DNA of 6,301 bases from Armatimonadota bacterium (GTDB lineage: Bacteria > Armatimonadota > Zipacnadia > Zipacnadales > VGFC01): contig VGFB01000240.1 of the NCBI GenBank assembly GCA_016869015.1, positions 1-6,301 on the forward strand, in the 5' to 3' direction. Shown here one piece after another: positions 5,270 to 6,301 of this stretch (position 1 is the first letter of the stretch; each line of letters starts with the position of its first letter). A program made the position numbers and the translations under genes. The notes beneath the pieces are model-generated. The model was not told the DNA's origin and did not search any database. It saw nothing but the letters and a program-made list of their open reading frames with translations.

Positions 5270-6288
5270 GCGAAGGGAGTATCCTCAAGATCGACGGCCG
5301 CCGGCGCGGTCTCCGAGGCGGCGTCATGTGGCAGGTTGTGAGCGAGCGACAGGAGCGCCGCGGAGAGCTCCGCCACCGACCCCGCGCGACACGCCTCGCG
5401 ACGGAACACCGCCGAACCCGGCAGCCCTCGGCTGTACCAGCACGACATCGCCCGCATCCGGCGAACTCCCAGATACTCGCCATGGTGCAGGGCGGAAGCC
5501 TGGACATGCCACACCGCAGCCGCGAGGCGCCAACGCGCGGGGATGGGTCGCGGATCGCGCCCCGCCAGCACGTCCGCGGCTTGGGCAAACAGGAACGGAT
5601 TGCCCAGAGCGCCGCGGGCGATCATCACGGCGGCGCACCCGGTCTCCCGCAGCATCCGGCCGGCATCGGGCGCCGTGAAGACGTCCCCGTTGCCGATCAC
5701 GGGCACCGACACGGCCTGCACCAGCCGCGCGATGGCCGACCAGTCGGCTGCGCCCCGGTAGCCCTGCCCGGCCGTCCGTCCGTGAAGGGCGATCGCGGCG
5801 ACGCCCGCGTCGACCAGTCGCCGGGAGAGCTCGACGAAGGAGGCGTCCTCGCGGCTCCAGCCGATGCGGAGCTTGGCGGTCACCGGGACCCCGACCGCCC
5901 GCACGGTGGCGGCGGCGATCGCAACGGCGCGGTTGGGGTCCTTCATCAACATCGACCCCGCCCCGGCCTTGAGCACCTTCCGGACCGGACAGCCCATGTT
6001 CAGGTCGACGATGTCCGCCCCGGCGGCCTCGACGTCCCGGGCGCCCTCCGCGACGATGTCGGGATCGGCCCCGAATAGTTGCACCGAGAGCGGGCGCTCC
6101 TGGGCACAGCTCTCCAGGAGCCCCGCCGTCTTCGTGCTACCGAAGTGCAATGCCGTCGCGGAGACCATCTCCGAGCAGACGAGCCCCGCCCCGGCCTTGC
6201 GGCACAGGAGCCGGAACGGCACCGAGTTCATCCCCGCCATCGGGCCGAGGATGAGGGGAGGGTCGACCGTCACGTTGCCGATTCGCAT
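5266..6288 (-). CDS. dus: tRNA-dihydrouridine synthase, DusB-like
   Basis: A complete 340-residue protein, close to the usual ~320-340 of bacterial Dus enzymes. These FMN-dependent cytoplasmic enzymes reduce specific uridines in tRNA to dihydrouridine with NADPH. Motifs in order: LGPMAGMNSVPFRLLC (14-29, FMN-binding N-end); SEMVSA (39-44); VQLFGADP (69-76); DLNMGCPVRKVLKAGAGSML (95-114), with C100 the catalytic proton donor; TAKLRIGW (137-144), with K139 contacting flavin/substrate; LHGRT (168-172) with H169; VIGNGDV (197-203); and IARGALGNP (223-231). The helical C-terminal tRNA-binding part follows, with the SWYxKG-like CWYSRGLPG at 283-291. After MAG the usual [VY]TD-type residues read MNS, a mild deviation. 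The ATG start lies 13 bases from the right edge, with only a weak GGA upstream, so its promoter and upstream neighbours are not seen. The stop overlaps the next start by 4 bases. Confidence 0.95.
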   Translation of the reverse strand: MRIGNVTVDPPLILGPMAGMNSVPFRLLCRKAGAGLVCSEMVSATALHFGSTKTAGLLESCAQERPLSVQLFGADPDIVAEGARDVEAAGADIVDLNMGCPVRKVLKAGAGSMLMKDPNRAVAIAAATVRAVGVPVTAKLRIGWSREDASFVELSRRLVDAGVAAIALHGRTAGQGYRGAADWSAIARLVQAVSVPVIGNGDVFTAPDAGRMLRETGCAAVMIARGALGNPFLFAQAADVLAGRDPRPIPARWRLAAAVWHVQASALHHGEYLGVRRMRAMSCWYSRGLPGSAVFRREACRAGSVAELSAALLSLAHNLPHDAASETAPAAVDLEDTPFA

Positions 6289-6301
6289 GTGGTCCGTTCT
6301 G

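Noticed and set aside
4680..5588. Second minus-strand frame overlapping the reductase-like gene and the dus end
   Set aside because: Arginine/glycine-rich translation with no motifs; it overlaps two genes with clear families in another frame.

Overview
This is a GC-rich bacterial window in which every supported gene lies on the minus strand. In transcription order, from high to low coordinates, the genes are: a tRNA-dihydrouridine synthase; an acyl-ACP-reductase-like Rossmann protein; a RidA-family deaminase; a large exported glycoside-hydrolase-like protein; a class II sugar-bisphosphate aldolase; and the first 47 residues of an exported c-type cytochrome cut by the left edge. There are no rRNA or tRNA genes, CRISPR arrays, insertion sequences or phage genes.

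The organism cannot be fixed from sequence alone. The base composition, the large exported protein (sugar-binding-like domain, beta domains, degenerate TIM-barrel-like region) and the signal-peptide cytochrome c would fit a Gram-negative-type lineage such as Planctomycetota, Armatimonadota, Hydrogenedentota or another uncultured-rich phylum. That is an impression, not a placement.

Layout: 5266-6288 (dus) and 4199-5269 (acyl-ACP-reductase-like) overlap by an ATGA and are almost certainly co-translated. A 166-base gap follows, holding a degenerate 8-base repeat, a CRP/FNR-like dyad and a 12-base palindrome ahead of ridA (3637-4032). A 139-base gap with several inverted repeats then leads to the exported protein (1191-3497), which starts at a GTG behind a strong Shine-Dalgarno. 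After a 126-base gap with no clear signal comes the aldolase (147-1064), and 5 bases later the cytochrome c gene (from 141 to beyond base 1).

The genes do not form one obvious pathway. Dus modifies tRNA. RidA clears reactive enamine/imine intermediates. The aldolase belongs to central or sugar carbon metabolism. The exported protein probably binds or once cleaved carbohydrate. The cytochrome probably belongs to periplasmic electron transfer. The most notable gene is the acyl-ACP-reductase-like protein: it keeps the Rossmann motif and the cysteine region of the cyanobacterial aldehyde-forming enzyme, but no aldehyde decarbonylase gene is seen here. I see no convincing evidence of a wholly new multi-gene system; the items below are leads of modest strength.
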